DNA of 64,000 nt from Aeromonas piscicola (GTDB lineage: Bacteria > Pseudomonadota > Gammaproteobacteria > Enterobacterales > Aeromonadaceae), in contig NZ_CDBL01000004.1 of NCBI RefSeq assembly GCF_000820005.1, positions 1 to 64,000 on the forward strand, given 5' to 3'. Positions 1 through 8,973 of this stretch are shown here, one piece after another. Position numbers and translations under genes: made by a program. A model generated the notes under the pieces. That model saw only the letters and a list, made by a program, of their open reading frames with translations. It had not been told where the DNA came from and did not search any database. The number at the start of each line of letters is the position of its first letter. The first letter of the stretch is position 1.

Positions 1-72
1 GTTGTTGGGGCCCGGCGTGCCACAGGTGATGAGGGCAAAGCCCGCCAGGGGAAACAACCAGTTCAGATCCAT
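1..72 (-). CDS. LysE-family transporter, 5' end only
   Basis: This is the first 24 codons of a gene that runs off the left edge of the window. The predicted start MDLNWLFPLAGFALITCGTP is followed by GPNN, the conserved loop after the first membrane helix of LysE/RhtB exporters. The next gene carries almost the same block, so the two are tandem paralogues on one strand. LysE-family proteins export amino acids or related metabolites across the inner membrane. The substrate cannot be told from this fragment. Confidence 0.75.
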   Translation of the reverse strand, partial: MDLNWLFPLAGFALITCGTPGPNN

Positions 73-187
73 CTCAACCTCTTGGTGATACAAAGCGTCC
101 GATATACGGCAAGCCTTCTAATATGCAGAGCCTGCCCCGTGGCGACAAGTCAGAAATGGCTCTTTCTTGCCTGCCAGTTGCGGGCGC

Positions 188-784
188 TCAATACCAGAGC
201 ATCACCACACAGAGCGCCGTCAGCACACCAAGGGAGCCGTTGAGGCGGCGCCAGCCCCGATCCGTGCTGATCCAGTTGCTCAGCTGATGGCCGAACAGTA
301 CCCAGACAAAGCAGACCGGCAGGGCCACCAGCACAAACATGGTCATCACGGCGAGCTGGCTCGGCCAGTAGCTGGCCCCGGTCAGGCTGAACAGACTGAT
401 GGCGGAGATGCCCATCATCCAGGCCTTGGGATTGAGAAACTGAAAGCCCAGCCCTTCCAGCAGGGTCAACGGACGGGCGCGTCGGGCCGGATCACCGGGG
501 GCACCGGCTACGGCGATGCGCCATGCCAGCAGCAGCAGATAGAGGCTGCCGAAGATCTGCAGCCCCAGCCGCAGCAGGGGCCAGCGCTCGAACAGAGGAT
601 AGAGCCCCAGCGCCAGCACCAGTTGCAGCACGGGTTGACCCACAGCCACGCCCATCAGGTGTGGCAGGGTGCGGCGAACCCCGAAGTTGGCGCCGGAGGC
701 GGTCAGCATGAGGTTGTTGGGGCCCGGCGTGCCACAGGTGAGCACGGCGAAGCCAAACAGGGTGGCATACCATTCTATCGTCAT
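188..784 (-). CDS. LysE/RhtB-family amino-acid exporter
   Basis: The 198-residue protein has the LysE-family size and a pattern of about six hydrophobic segments, with the signature TCGTPGPNNLMLTASG near the N terminus. Members pump amino acids or derivatives out of the cytoplasm. Two adjacent ATG codons are possible; I chose the second (784) because it lies at normal distance from AGGAG, while the first is only three bases away. The gene is divergent from a MocR-type regulator at 901 and the intergenic space holds a long palindrome, an arrangement usual for an exporter controlled by its neighbour. The substrate is not predictable. Confidence 0.85.
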   Translation of the reverse strand: MTIEWYATLFGFAVLTCGTPGPNNLMLTASGANFGVRRTLPHLMGVAVGQPVLQLVLALGLYPLFERWPLLRLGLQIFGSLYLLLLAWRIAVAGAPGDPARRARPLTLLEGLGFQFLNPKAWMMGISAISLFSLTGASYWPSQLAVMTMFVLVALPVCFVWVLFGHQLSNWISTDRGWRRLNGSLGVLTALCVVMLWY

Positions 785-803
785 CATTGACTCCTGAACT
801 GCA

Positions 804-825
804 CACATTGTATCGATACAATGTG
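804..825. promoter_or_regulatory. 22-bp palindrome, candidate MocR operator
   Basis: A perfect inverted repeat with core ATTGTATCGATACAAT is centred between the divergent exporter and MocR genes, about 20 bases upstream of the exporter start. ATTGTAT-type symmetric sites suit a dimeric GntR-like regulator. Autoregulation and control of the exporter are inferred from position. Confidence 0.6.
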
Positions 826-900
826 CCATTCTTGATTGTTATTGGGTGTAAATTCACGCTATATTGCGAACAAATTTGGATCAATGGATTTATTGTCACC

Positions 901-2277
901 ATGACAATCTGGACCCCGGACCTGACCCCCTTCGATGGCCCCCTCTATCTCAAACTGGTGAAAGCCATGGAGCAGGCCATTCACGATGGCACCCTGCCCC
1001 CACAGACCCGTTTGCCTACCCACAGGGCGCTGGCGGATCGGCTGGGGGTCACGGTCGGCACAGTCACCCGCGCCTATGGGGAGGCGGAGCGACGCGGCCT
1101 GCTGGCCGCCAAGGTGGGGCACGGTACCTGGGTCAAGGGCGCGGGCATGGATCCGGCCAACGAGTGGGTGATCCGCAAGGAAGAGGGGCACCGCATCGAG
1201 CTGTGGCAGAACCTGCCGGTACAGCTGGACAGGGCCGCCATCATACGTCCCATGCTGGGAGAGCTGGCCGACGGGGATCTCAATGCCCTGCTCGGCTACG
1301 ACAAGGAAGCGGGCCAGCCCGGCCAGCGTCAGCTGTTCATCGACTGGCTGGCCGAGCAGGGGGTGGTGGGCTGCGAGGAGCGCCTGCTGTTCAGCCACGG
1401 CGCCCAGCACGGCATCATGCTCTCCCTGCTGGCCACCGGCTGCGTGGGGGAGACGATTTTGTGCGAAGGGCTCAGCTACCCCGGCATGCTGGGCAATGCC
1501 CGCCAGCTGAAGAACCAGGTGGTGGGGCTGGCGATGGACGAGGAGGGGTTGATCCCCGCCGCGCTGGAGGCTGCCTGCCGCACGCGGCGGGCCAAGCTGC
1601 TCTACCTCACCCCGACTCTGCAAAACCCCACCACCGCCATCATGAGCCAGGCGCGGCGCGAAGCCGTCGTCGCCATCGCCCGCCACCATGACCTGCTTAT
1701 CATCGAAGATGACGTCAACGGCCTGCTGCCCAGTATCCCGGTGGCGCCCCTGGTCAACCTGGCGCCGGAGCGGGTCATCTACCTAGGCAGCCTGGCCAAG
1801 ATCGCCTGCGGCGGCCTGCGGGTCGGCTTCGTGCTGGCGCCGCCGGCCCTGCGCAACGCCTTTGCCCAGGCAATGCGCCTATCGAGCTGGATGGTGAGTC
1901 CGCTCTTGATCGAGTTGGCCTGCAAGCTGGTGAGCCAGCGCCAGATCATGCCATTGGTCGAGCAGCAGCGGCAGATCCTGGCACGTCGCGGCGAGCTACT
2001 GCGCCATCTGCTGCCGGGAGCCCGCTGGCAGGCAGGCTCCATGCACGCCTGGCTGCCACTGCCGGAGCCCTGGCGCAGCCAGGCATTCGCCGAGGCGGCC
2101 AACGCCCTTGACGTCGGGGTGGCGAGCGGGGAACACTTCGCCGCCGGCCAGTTCGCCGCGCCGCAAGGGGTACGGCTGAGCCTGAGCCAACCGGCCACGG
2201 ATGCCCGCGTCGCCGAGGGACTGGAGCGGCTGGCGCAGCTGCTGCGGGGCTCACCGCCCCCCAATCCCTTGCTATAG
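901..2277 (+). CDS. MocR-type regulator: GntR HTH fused to an aminotransferase-like domain
   Basis: The protein has 458 residues from ATG 901. Residues 1-75 form a GntR-type winged helix (LPTHRALADRLGVTVGTVTRAYGEAERRG is visible in two parts, LPTHRALADRLG and VTVGTVTRAYGEAE). The rest is a fold-type I aminotransferase-like domain with the LTPTLQNPT block and a PLP-binding lysine in YLGSLAKIACGGLRVGF. MocR proteins bind PLP or a PLP-amino acid adduct and usually control one nearby gene. The divergent LysE exporter is the obvious candidate. The reading frame is open upstream to 787, but the domain begins right after ATG 901 and the upstream part would run through the palindrome. Confidence 0.88.
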   Translation: MTIWTPDLTPFDGPLYLKLVKAMEQAIHDGTLPPQTRLPTHRALADRLGVTVGTVTRAYGEAERRGLLAAKVGHGTWVKGAGMDPANEWVIRKEEGHRIELWQNLPVQLDRAAIIRPMLGELADGDLNALLGYDKEAGQPGQRQLFIDWLAEQGVVGCEERLLFSHGAQHGIMLSLLATGCVGETILCEGLSYPGMLGNARQLKNQVVGLAMDEEGLIPAALEAACRTRRAKLLYLTPTLQNPTTAIMSQARREAVVAIARHHDLLIIEDDVNGLLPSIPVAPLVNLAPERVIYLGSLAKIACGGLRVGFVLAPPALRNAFAQAMRLSSWMVSPLLIELACKLVSQRQIMPLVEQQRQILARRGELLRHLLPGARWQAGSMHAWLPLPEPWRSQAFAEAANALDVGVASGEHFAAGQFAAPQGVRLSLSQPATDARVAEGLERLAQLLRGSPPPNPLL

Positions 2278-2330
2278 TCAGCCACTGTTTGACCCAATAC
2301 GCCCAGATCCGCGCGCTCGAAGGAGAGCCC

Positions 2331-2795
2331 ATGCACCCGACCCGCGTCTCACTGCTGTTCGTCACCCTGCTGCTGGGGGGCTGCGCCTCGCACAGCCATC
2401 AACAGCTGGGCGCGGCACTGACCGGGCTGGAAGGGGAGCTGCAGCGGCTGGAGGAGGAGCTGGCGGCCATGAACGGCCTCCATTACCAAAAGGCGATAGA
2501 CGCGCCGCTCAGCCTGCGCCGCATGCTGGCCACCCCAGCCCAGAAGCAAAAGGGCCTGCAGCCGGTGCAGCGCCAGCTGCAGGATGGGCCTCTGCTCAAT
2601 TACCACTACCGGCTGCCGGATGGCATGACGCCCCTACCCATCGACAACCCCTGCCTGCGTTACGAATTCGAGCTGCGCCACCTGGGTCGCCTCGGCCAGC
2701 TTGCCCTCAGCTGGCAAGGCCGCGATGGCCAGGGTTCCCGCCTGATCCGCCAGAACGACTGCCCCTTCTCCGCCACAGGCCAAGGTCTGCAGTAG
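2331..2795 (+). CDS. Predicted lipoprotein of unknown function
   Basis: The 154-residue protein begins with a lipoprotein signal ending in the lipobox LLGGC at residues about 16-20, so it should be anchored in the envelope. A glutamate-rich, probably coiled-coil stretch follows (GLEGELQRLEEELAAMN). I do not recognise the family. I chose ATG 2331 because AGGAG lies just upstream and the signal peptide starts there; the open frame extends back to 2289. It is the first gene of a cluster with two further exported proteins. Confidence 0.75.
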   Translation: MHPTRVSLLFVTLLLGGCASHSHQQLGAALTGLEGELQRLEEELAAMNGLHYQKAIDAPLSLRRMLATPAQKQKGLQPVQRQLQDGPLLNYHYRLPDGMTPLPIDNPCLRYEFELRHLGRLGQLALSWQGRDGQGSRLIRQNDCPFSATGQGLQ

Positions 2796-2891
2796 GCCAG
2801 ACCCTGCCCCCATGGTCAGTTGAAAGGCCTGGCCACATCTTGTAGCTTGCCCCCATCCCGTTCCCCTTGCCCCTGGCCGGAGATCTCTCCC

Positions 2892-4952
2892 ATGAAACTG
2901 ACCCCCCTGTGGCTGGCGCTGTGCAGCCTGCCCGTGCTGGCCTGCGGCCCGGATGGCTGCGAAACGCCGCTCACCCTGCAACTGACCGCTGCCCAGTGCC
3001 ATCTGAACGGGCTGCCGTTTCTCTCCCCCGATAACGACACCCGTACCAATCTGGCCCTGCTGCTGGCCGATGAGCAGGCCTTCTCTCTGCCCGACGGAGC
3101 CCTGCCCCTGCCCTTCACGGTCGATGCGCTGATAAGCCCGGCCGTTGGCGACACTGGGCCAGCCGGGCCGGATCCCCTGCTGGCACTGGCCAGCTCGCTG
3201 GGTATAGACGCCGCGACCACAGAAGCAGCCATCACCCGGGCCAACAGCTGGAGCGAGGGGCGCTGCATCAGCAACAATCCCGTCTCGGCCGAAGCCTTCC
3301 TGCAGGCACTGGCGCAGACGCCGTCCCTCACCGCCAGCGATCGCAGCCAGCTGGCAAGCCAGCGGCTGGCCATGCTGGGTCAGTGCGGTCAGCCGCTGGA
3401 TACAACCGAGAGCACGCCTCAGGGCGAAAGCAAGGCAGCGCCGCTGTCGCCCGCCGCCCAGGGTTTCGCCGACTACCTGACCGCCAGCCAGCACTTCTAT
3501 CAGGGGGAGTTTGCGCAAGCCGACGCCCTGTTTGCCACCCTCGCCGAGCAGGACCAACCCTGGCTGAAGGAGACGGCCGATTACATGCGGATCCGGGTCG
3601 CACTCAATCTGTCCCAACAGAACGCCTTCGACGACTGGGGCAGCCTGGACCGCAGCCAGATCGATCAGGCGCAATGGCAGCGCAGCGAGCAGCTCATCAG
3701 CGACTACCGCGCCCGCTACCCACAGGGGCGCTATCTGGATTCCGCCACCGGACTGCTGCGTCGGCTGGCCTGGTTCAAGGGGGACAACGAGCTGCTGGCG
3801 AGTCGCTACCTGCAGGCGAGCCAACGGCAGAGCGCGCCGGATCTGGTCAACGAGATCGATCTCAAACTACTGATGCAGCCCGGCTTCACCGGCTCGGCAG
3901 CCATGCCCATGCTGACCCTGGTGCAGGATCTGCGCCGGCTGCGGATCCATGACAGCTGGGATGAGTGGCAGCCGCTGCAAGCCGCCGAGCTGACGCAGCA
4001 GGCCCCCCAGTTTGCCCGGCACGCCCCCTGGCTGGCCTATCTGGAGCAGGCCAGCCGCTACTATCTCGCCAAGGATTATGCCGCCGTGGTCGCTGCCGCC
4101 CCTGCGCTGGCCAACGGCCCCCTGAATAATCTGGCCTTCAGCCAGCAGGTATTGAAAGGGATGGCGCTGGCTGCCCAGCAGCAGTGGGCCAAAGCCGAAC
4201 AGCAGTGGCGCGCCCTGCTCGCCAACCAGCCGACACCCTTGCAGGATCAGCTGTTGCAGCTGGCCCTGGCCATGACGCTGGAGCGCTCGGGTCAACTGGC
4301 GCAGGTGTTTGCCAAGGAGAGCCCCATCAGGAGCGATCACTACCGCATTCCGCTGCTGGAATATGTGGCACCTGCGCCTCTGCTGCGCCGCATGGCCCGG
4401 GATGAACAGGCCTCCGACCTCCTGCGCCAGCGCGCCAGCTACACCCTGAGCTACAAGCAACTGACCCATGGCGACTACCAGGGCTTCCTGCAGGATCGGG
4501 CGGGCAGCCCCGCCACGGCGCCGTTCGACTGGCAAGGCAGCCAGGATTATCAGTGCCCGGCCTTGACCTCGGTGGTCACCACCCTGGCCAGGACACCAAA
4601 CGCCCCCAGGGCCCTCAACTGCCTGGGCGAGTTCTTCCTGGCGCAGGGGCTGGACTGGGATCCCCTGCTGTCGCGCCCCGGGGCCGATACCCTGGCTGGC
4701 AGTCCGGATATGTTTGCTGGCAAGCAGCGCAGCCGCCTCGACTGGTATCAAAAGGTCATCGCCAATCCCAAAGCCGCCAAGGAAGACAAGGCCTACGCCC
4801 TCTATCGCGCCATCAACTGCTACGCCCCGAGCGGCAGCAACGGCTGTGGCAGTCAGCAGGTGCCCGTCAACCAGCGCAAGGCCTGGTTCAACACCCTCAA
4901 GCAGCAACACGGGACCAGCCAGTGGGCAAAACAGCTCAAATATTACTGGTGA
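2892..4952 (+). CDS. Exported helical-repeat protein of unknown function
   Basis: This 686-residue protein has an N-terminal signal sequence, and a cysteine follows it in PVLACGPDG. That could be a lipobox, although leucine at -2 is uncommon. The long remainder is rich in short amphipathic helices with A/L/Y/W spacing, like tetratricopeptide or SEL1-type repeats, for example YLTASQHFYQGEFAQADALF. Several cysteine pairs near the ends suit a periplasmic location. The start MKLTPLWLAL was preferred over an earlier in-frame ATG at 2820 because it gives a clean signal peptide. It overlaps the next gene, suggesting coupled expression. No function is assigned. Confidence 0.72.
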   Translation: MKLTPLWLALCSLPVLACGPDGCETPLTLQLTAAQCHLNGLPFLSPDNDTRTNLALLLADEQAFSLPDGALPLPFTVDALISPAVGDTGPAGPDPLLALASSLGIDAATTEAAITRANSWSEGRCISNNPVSAEAFLQALAQTPSLTASDRSQLASQRLAMLGQCGQPLDTTESTPQGESKAAPLSPAAQGFADYLTASQHFYQGEFAQADALFATLAEQDQPWLKETADYMRIRVALNLSQQNAFDDWGSLDRSQIDQAQWQRSEQLISDYRARYPQGRYLDSATGLLRRLAWFKGDNELLASRYLQASQRQSAPDLVNEIDLKLLMQPGFTGSAAMPMLTLVQDLRRLRIHDSWDEWQPLQAAELTQQAPQFARHAPWLAYLEQASRYYLAKDYAAVVAAAPALANGPLNNLAFSQQVLKGMALAAQQQWAKAEQQWRALLANQPTPLQDQLLQLALAMTLERSGQLAQVFAKESPIRSDHYRIPLLEYVAPAPLLRRMARDEQASDLLRQRASYTLSYKQLTHGDYQGFLQDRAGSPATAPFDWQGSQDYQCPALTSVVTTLARTPNAPRALNCLGEFFLAQGLDWDPLLSRPGADTLAGSPDMFAGKQRSRLDWYQKVIANPKAAKEDKAYALYRAINCYAPSGSNGCGSQQVPVNQRKAWFNTLKQQHGTSQWAKQLKYYW

Positions 4953-5647
4953 TGCTGGCCCTGCTCGCCACGGATGCCGGGGCGGCCGTCGAAGCGAGCC
5001 AGTATCGGCAGTTCTGGCTGTGGGCCGGGGTCAGACCCCAGCCCGTGCTGCAACAGGCCGAGCGGCTCTATCTGCATCAGGGCGAGATAGGCCCCCTGGA
5101 CCCGGCCCTGCCCCTGCGCTTTCAAGGGCAGGGCATAGCGCCGAGCAAGCTGCCCGTCGGCGAGCTGTGGCTCGCCTATCGGGTGGAACGGCTCGACTGG
5201 GATGCCAGGCTGCTGCAGAACCTCGAAAACCAGCTGGAAGCCTGGCAGCGAAAGGGCAATGAAGTGCGCGGTGTCCAGATAGATTTCGATGCCCGCACCC
5301 ACCGGCTGGCCGACTATGGCCAGTTTCTGCGCCAGCTAAGGCACCAATTGCCCGCCCGCTACGCCATCAGTATCACTGGCCTGCTGGACTGGACCCGTAC
5401 CGGTGACATAGGGGAGCTGAACGCGCTGACCGGGGTGGTCGACGAGATGGTGGTACAAACTTATCAGGGGCGCAGGACAGTACTCGGTTACGCCCGCTAT
5501 CTGCAGGTACTGCACCGGCTGACCCTGCCGTTCAAGCTGGGGCTGGCCCAGGGAGGAGAGTGGGATCCCGCCTGGGAAACGAGACTGGCGCAACTCCCCA
5601 CCTATGGGGGCGCAGTGGTCTTTCTCATCAATCCTCCACTATCTTGA
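4922..5647 (+). CDS. Exported DUF3142-like protein
   Basis: The 241-residue protein matches my recollection of DUF3142 proteins: an N-terminal FWLWAGV block and a central GVQIDFDA block with paired aspartates, a barrel-like arrangement reminiscent of glycoside hydrolases. GTG 4922 gives a typical signal peptide, basic then ILLVMLALLA and an alanine-rich cleavage site. The ATG at 4952 would remove the basic region. With GTG, the gene overlaps the preceding one by 31 bases. The close coupling suggests that the three envelope proteins from 2331 act together. The activity is unknown. Confidence 0.72.
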   Translation: MGKTAQILLVMLALLATDAGAAVEASQYRQFWLWAGVRPQPVLQQAERLYLHQGEIGPLDPALPLRFQGQGIAPSKLPVGELWLAYRVERLDWDARLLQNLENQLEAWQRKGNEVRGVQIDFDARTHRLADYGQFLRQLRHQLPARYAISITGLLDWTRTGDIGELNALTGVVDEMVVQTYQGRRTVLGYARYLQVLHRLTLPFKLGLAQGGEWDPAWETRLAQLPTYGGAVVFLINPPLS

Positions 5648-5759
5648 CCAGAGGAGATATTGGCCAAGACCCGTGGTCTGGGCGATAAGATTAGCTCTTT
5701 TTGAATCCGGTTGCGTGCCATACTTCCTCGTACTGTGATCCCGCAAAGGAGTGCCAAGG

Positions 5760-7385
5760 ATGCAGATCCTGTTGATCGAAGACGATGCCATGCTCAGCTC
5801 AGTCCTCTCCAAAGGGCTGAATGAGCACGGTATTGCGCCATCCCAACTGATCCACTGCAAGGAGTTCACCACCCTGCCCACCCTGCTGCGTCAGCAGTCA
5901 TTCGATGCCATCATCTGCCGCCAGTATCGCCATCAGGCCCATGAAGGGATCCGCCTGCTACTGGAAGCGCACTATCTGGGGTTGCTCGAGCCGGGCTGTG
6001 TGCTGCTGCTGCTGGATGAGGATCATGATCTGCTCCAGTATCCCCCCTCGGATCTCTATTTCCCGCTGCACCTGCCCATGCCGTTCACCACAGAGCAACT
6101 GGCGCTCTGCCTGCACGATCTGGTGCTGTTGACAGGGCTGACCCGCCCCCTGCCCGCCCCGATGAAGCTGAGGGAGTGGCACATAGGTTGCGCCCTGTGT
6201 GAAGACCTGCTCTACCAGCAACAGAAGCACAAAGAGCTGGGCCCCTTGCTGGACAGGGTCAAGGGTTACATGTTGCTGCAGCAGCAGGATCACTTCCACG
6301 CCACCCAGCACTATGCCATGTGCACCACGGAACACGATGCCTGGTGGCCGCGCAAGGGGCTGATCTACTCACTGCTGGGATTGAACAAGCTGGACAGCGC
6401 GCGCAAGGATCTGGCCCGCAATCAGGAACGGCTGCCACCCAGCATACAGCTGGAACTGATGCTGGCCTGCCTGCTGCACGAGTCACAGTGGGAATCGGCC
6501 TGGGAGGTGATCAGCCAGTTGTTGCACAAGCAGCCCCGGCAGCCCGAGTGGCGCCAGGCCGCCATCCTGCTGGCCCTGCTGCTCAAAGATGAGGGGAAGG
6601 CGCTCGAACAGGCCAACGCCCTCAGTCTGCGCTTTTTCTCCGAACACAAGTTCCGGATATCCATCGAGAATTTCATTCTGAACGCCAGCCTGGCGGTGAT
6701 CTGGCGCTACCCAACGGCGGCCCGGATCAGCGCACTGCAGCAGGAATATCAGTACCTTAGCCAAGCCGTGACCCTGCGCGCCCATGAGAATGCCTTGCTG
6801 CAGGCCCTGATGCTGAGCCTGGATTATCGCTTCGACGAGGCCCTGGTACTGCTGGCAAGGCACCCGCCGGAGATGGCGAGAGACAACCACCTCAACCAGC
6901 TGCTCGGTTTTGCCGTCAGCCAGTTCTGCGGCCTGCCCCACCACGCCCAGCGCTACCTGGCACAGCTCAGCCAGTATCAGGCCAGAGTGGCCCCGGCTCC
7001 CCTGATCCAGCAGCTGTTCAAGCAGGTGGTCACCGATCAGATGCTGCAACTGGAGCGCCGTGAACAGCGCCTGACCTATCTGCGCCAGGAGCGGCAAAGA
7101 GCGACAGTGGCGGGCCAGCATCAGCTCGCGGTGCAGTACGCCATGACCCTGCAGGAGGAGTTTCCGGCGCTGCCCGGCGATGCCTGGCAACTGCTGGAGT
7201 TGCTGCAACTGTGCTGGCCTGCCGGCATGCCGGCCCCCAAGGTGGCGCTGCTGGTTGACCGGCTGGAGCGGCGCCTGACCCACAGCGCCTCCTTCATGGA
7301 ACACCATGCGGAGGCGTACCAGAAGACGCTGCAGCAGATCAGATCACACCTGAACCCCAGATTGCCCTCTACTCCTCCCAACTGA
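5760..7385 (+). CDS. Receiver-like protein with tetratricopeptide repeats and missing phosphorylation residues
   Basis: The 541-residue protein opens with a receiver-like fold: MQILLIEDDAM carries the usual acidic pair. At the expected phosphoacceptor position the sequence reads FDAIICRQYRH, with arginine in place of aspartate. The conserved lysine of the KPF motif is methionine in LPMPF. It is therefore probably a pseudo-receiver that does not take up phosphate. Residues about 150-530 form helical repeats of TPR type, a protein-protein interaction region. No histidine kinase is adjacent. ATG 5760 was chosen over GTG 5751 because AGGAG is eight bases upstream of the ATG. Confidence 0.78.
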   Translation: MQILLIEDDAMLSSVLSKGLNEHGIAPSQLIHCKEFTTLPTLLRQQSFDAIICRQYRHQAHEGIRLLLEAHYLGLLEPGCVLLLLDEDHDLLQYPPSDLYFPLHLPMPFTTEQLALCLHDLVLLTGLTRPLPAPMKLREWHIGCALCEDLLYQQQKHKELGPLLDRVKGYMLLQQQDHFHATQHYAMCTTEHDAWWPRKGLIYSLLGLNKLDSARKDLARNQERLPPSIQLELMLACLLHESQWESAWEVISQLLHKQPRQPEWRQAAILLALLLKDEGKALEQANALSLRFFSEHKFRISIENFILNASLAVIWRYPTAARISALQQEYQYLSQAVTLRAHENALLQALMLSLDYRFDEALVLLARHPPEMARDNHLNQLLGFAVSQFCGLPHHAQRYLAQLSQYQARVAPAPLIQQLFKQVVTDQMLQLERREQRLTYLRQERQRATVAGQHQLAVQYAMTLQEEFPALPGDAWQLLELLQLCWPAGMPAPKVALLVDRLERRLTHSASFMEHHAEAYQKTLQQIRSHLNPRLPSTPPN

Positions 7386-7466
7386 GCTTGGCGCCTAGCT
7401 ATCAGGCTCCAGGAACAGCCCGACACAGGCCGGGCCTTCCTGTCAGGCATCGAGGCAAAGGCCGGC

Positions 7467-8780
7467 TTATAGCAGACCCCGCACCAGGATCCCGGCGATC
7501 AGCAGCGGTGCTACCAGTCGCCAGCACCAGAGCAGGCCGAAGCGCAGTACCGGAGACAGGCCGGCGGGTAATATGCTGTCCCCCAGTCGCCAACCCAGCA
7601 GCAGGGTCAGCACCAGGCCGAACAGCGGCATCATCAGGTTGGAGGTGAGGTAGTCGAGCAGATCGAAAATCGTCTTGCCAAACAGGGTCAGCTCGCTCCA
7701 GAGGCCGAATGAGAGGCTGACCGGAATGCCGGATACCATGATGAGCAGGGTCAGTACCCGGCAGGCGCCACGGCGCGACCAGCCCCACTCTTCCGTGGTG
7801 AAGCGCACCAGATGCTCCAGCATGGAGATGGAGGAGGAGAGCGCCGCCACCAGCAGCAACAGGAAGAACACCACCCCCAGCCCCTGGCCGAATGGCAGAT
7901 GGCTGAACACGGCGGGCATGGTCATAAAGGTGAGCCCTGGCCCGGCAGTCGGGTCAATACCCGTGGACGCCAGTGCAGGGAAGATCATCAGCCCCGCCAG
8001 CACTGAGATGAGGCTCGCCAGCGTCACCACCCAGACACCGGAGCGCAGCACACCCTCGCTGCTCGGCAGGTAGGCGCCATAGGTGGTGTGCACCCCCAGG
8101 CCGATGGATAGGGAGAAAAAGGCCAGCCCCAGCGCATCCAGCACGCTCTGGCCGGTCAGCATGGAGAAATCAGGCAGCAGCAGCTGGCGTACCCCGACCA
8201 TGGAGCCGGGCATGGAGAGCCCCACCGCCACCAGCAGCAACATCATGATGAACAGCGCCGGCATCATCCAGCGCAGCGCCCGCTCCACGCCCTTCTGGAT
8301 ACCCCCCTGCACGAACCACCAGGTCAGTCCGGCGAACACCAGATGGGTCAGTACGGGCCACCAGGGATCGCTGACATAGCCGTTGAACAGGGCGGTCAGC
8401 GCCGAACCCTCGCTCAGGTTGAGCTTGCCCGCCACCGCCAGCGCCGCGTAGCCCACGGTCCAGCCGCCCACCACGCTGTAGAAGCTGTAAATGAAGAAGC
8501 CGCACAATATCCCCATGTAGCCCATCCAGCGCCAGTTTGGCCCCACCAGCTGGTTGAAGGCGCCGAGCACCCCGCGCTGGCTGCGGCTGCCGAGCAGGGT
8601 CTCCCCCACCAGCACGGCCACCCCCAGGGTGAAGCTGAACAACAGGAACACCAGCAGGAAGGCGCCACCACCATTGGTGGCCGTCACATAGGGAAACTTC
8701 CAGATGGCGCCAAGGCCGATGGCCGTGCCGGCCGCCGCCAACACATGACCGAGACGGGAAGACCACTGAACCTGGCTCAT
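7467..8780 (-). CDS. Na+-dependent neurotransmitter-symporter-family transporter (copy 1)
   Basis: The 437-residue protein has about twelve hydrophobic segments and the SNF-family first helix AAGTAIGLGAIWKFPYVT, whose unwound centre binds sodium and substrate in LeuT-type transporters. Bacterial members import amino acids, often aromatic or branched, with Na+. It has the same length as the gene at 9949-11262, and the two are clear paralogues. GGAGGTTGT precedes ATG 8780. An intrinsic terminator and alternative pairings lie in its 5' leader, so transcription attenuation is likely. The substrate is not known. Confidence 0.9.
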   Translation of the reverse strand: MSQVQWSSRLGHVLAAAGTAIGLGAIWKFPYVTATNGGGAFLLVFLLFSFTLGVAVLVGETLLGSRSQRGVLGAFNQLVGPNWRWMGYMGILCGFFIYSFYSVVGGWTVGYAALAVAGKLNLSEGSALTALFNGYVSDPWWPVLTHLVFAGLTWWFVQGGIQKGVERALRWMMPALFIMMLLLVAVGLSMPGSMVGVRQLLLPDFSMLTGQSVLDALGLAFFSLSIGLGVHTTYGAYLPSSEGVLRSGVWVVTLASLISVLAGLMIFPALASTGIDPTAGPGLTFMTMPAVFSHLPFGQGLGVVFFLLLLVAALSSSISMLEHLVRFTTEEWGWSRRGACRVLTLLIMVSGIPVSLSFGLWSELTLFGKTIFDLLDYLTSNLMMPLFGLVLTLLLGWRLGDSILPAGLSPVLRFGLLWCWRLVAPLLIAGILVRGLL

Positions 8781-8844
8781 ACAACCTCCGGGGAAGACAA
8801 CATCGAATTGATACTCCATGGCTGACAACACACTACGTAACAAC

Positions 8845-8871
8845 AAAAAAGGCCGCCTGGTGGCGACCTTT
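8845..8871 (-). terminator. Intrinsic terminator inside the 5' leader of symporter 1
   Basis: Read on the minus strand, a 10-bp stem (AAAGGTCGCC with GGCGGCCTTT, one G-U pair, loop ACCA) is followed by a run of T. No minus-strand gene lies upstream, so the site must act on the symporter's own leader, about 65 bases before its start. Confidence 0.8.
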
Positions 8872-8902
8872 GCAATGAACATTCAGACAAACTGCGCGTG
8901 CA

Positions 8903-8973
8903 AGGTCACCTCTCTTGCGAGCTAAAAAATCGGCCGGACAGCGCGAAAATGGGTGACATGGATGGGGTGACCT
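8903..8973 (-). promoter_or_regulatory. Antiterminator-type pairing segments of the symporter 1 leader
   Basis: On the minus strand, segment 1 (AGGTCACC, 8973-8966) and segment 2 (GGTGACCT, 8910-8903) are perfectly complementary. Segment 2 can also pair with the 5' arm of the terminator (GCAAAGGTCGCC, 8873-8862) with one bulge and one G-U pair. This gives the 1:2, 2:3, 3:4 logic of attenuators. A 17-codon frame from ATG 8959, MSPIFALSGRFFSSQER, ends with its stop inside segment 2 and contains adjacent Phe codons. It lacks a strong ribosome-binding site. Confidence 0.5.
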
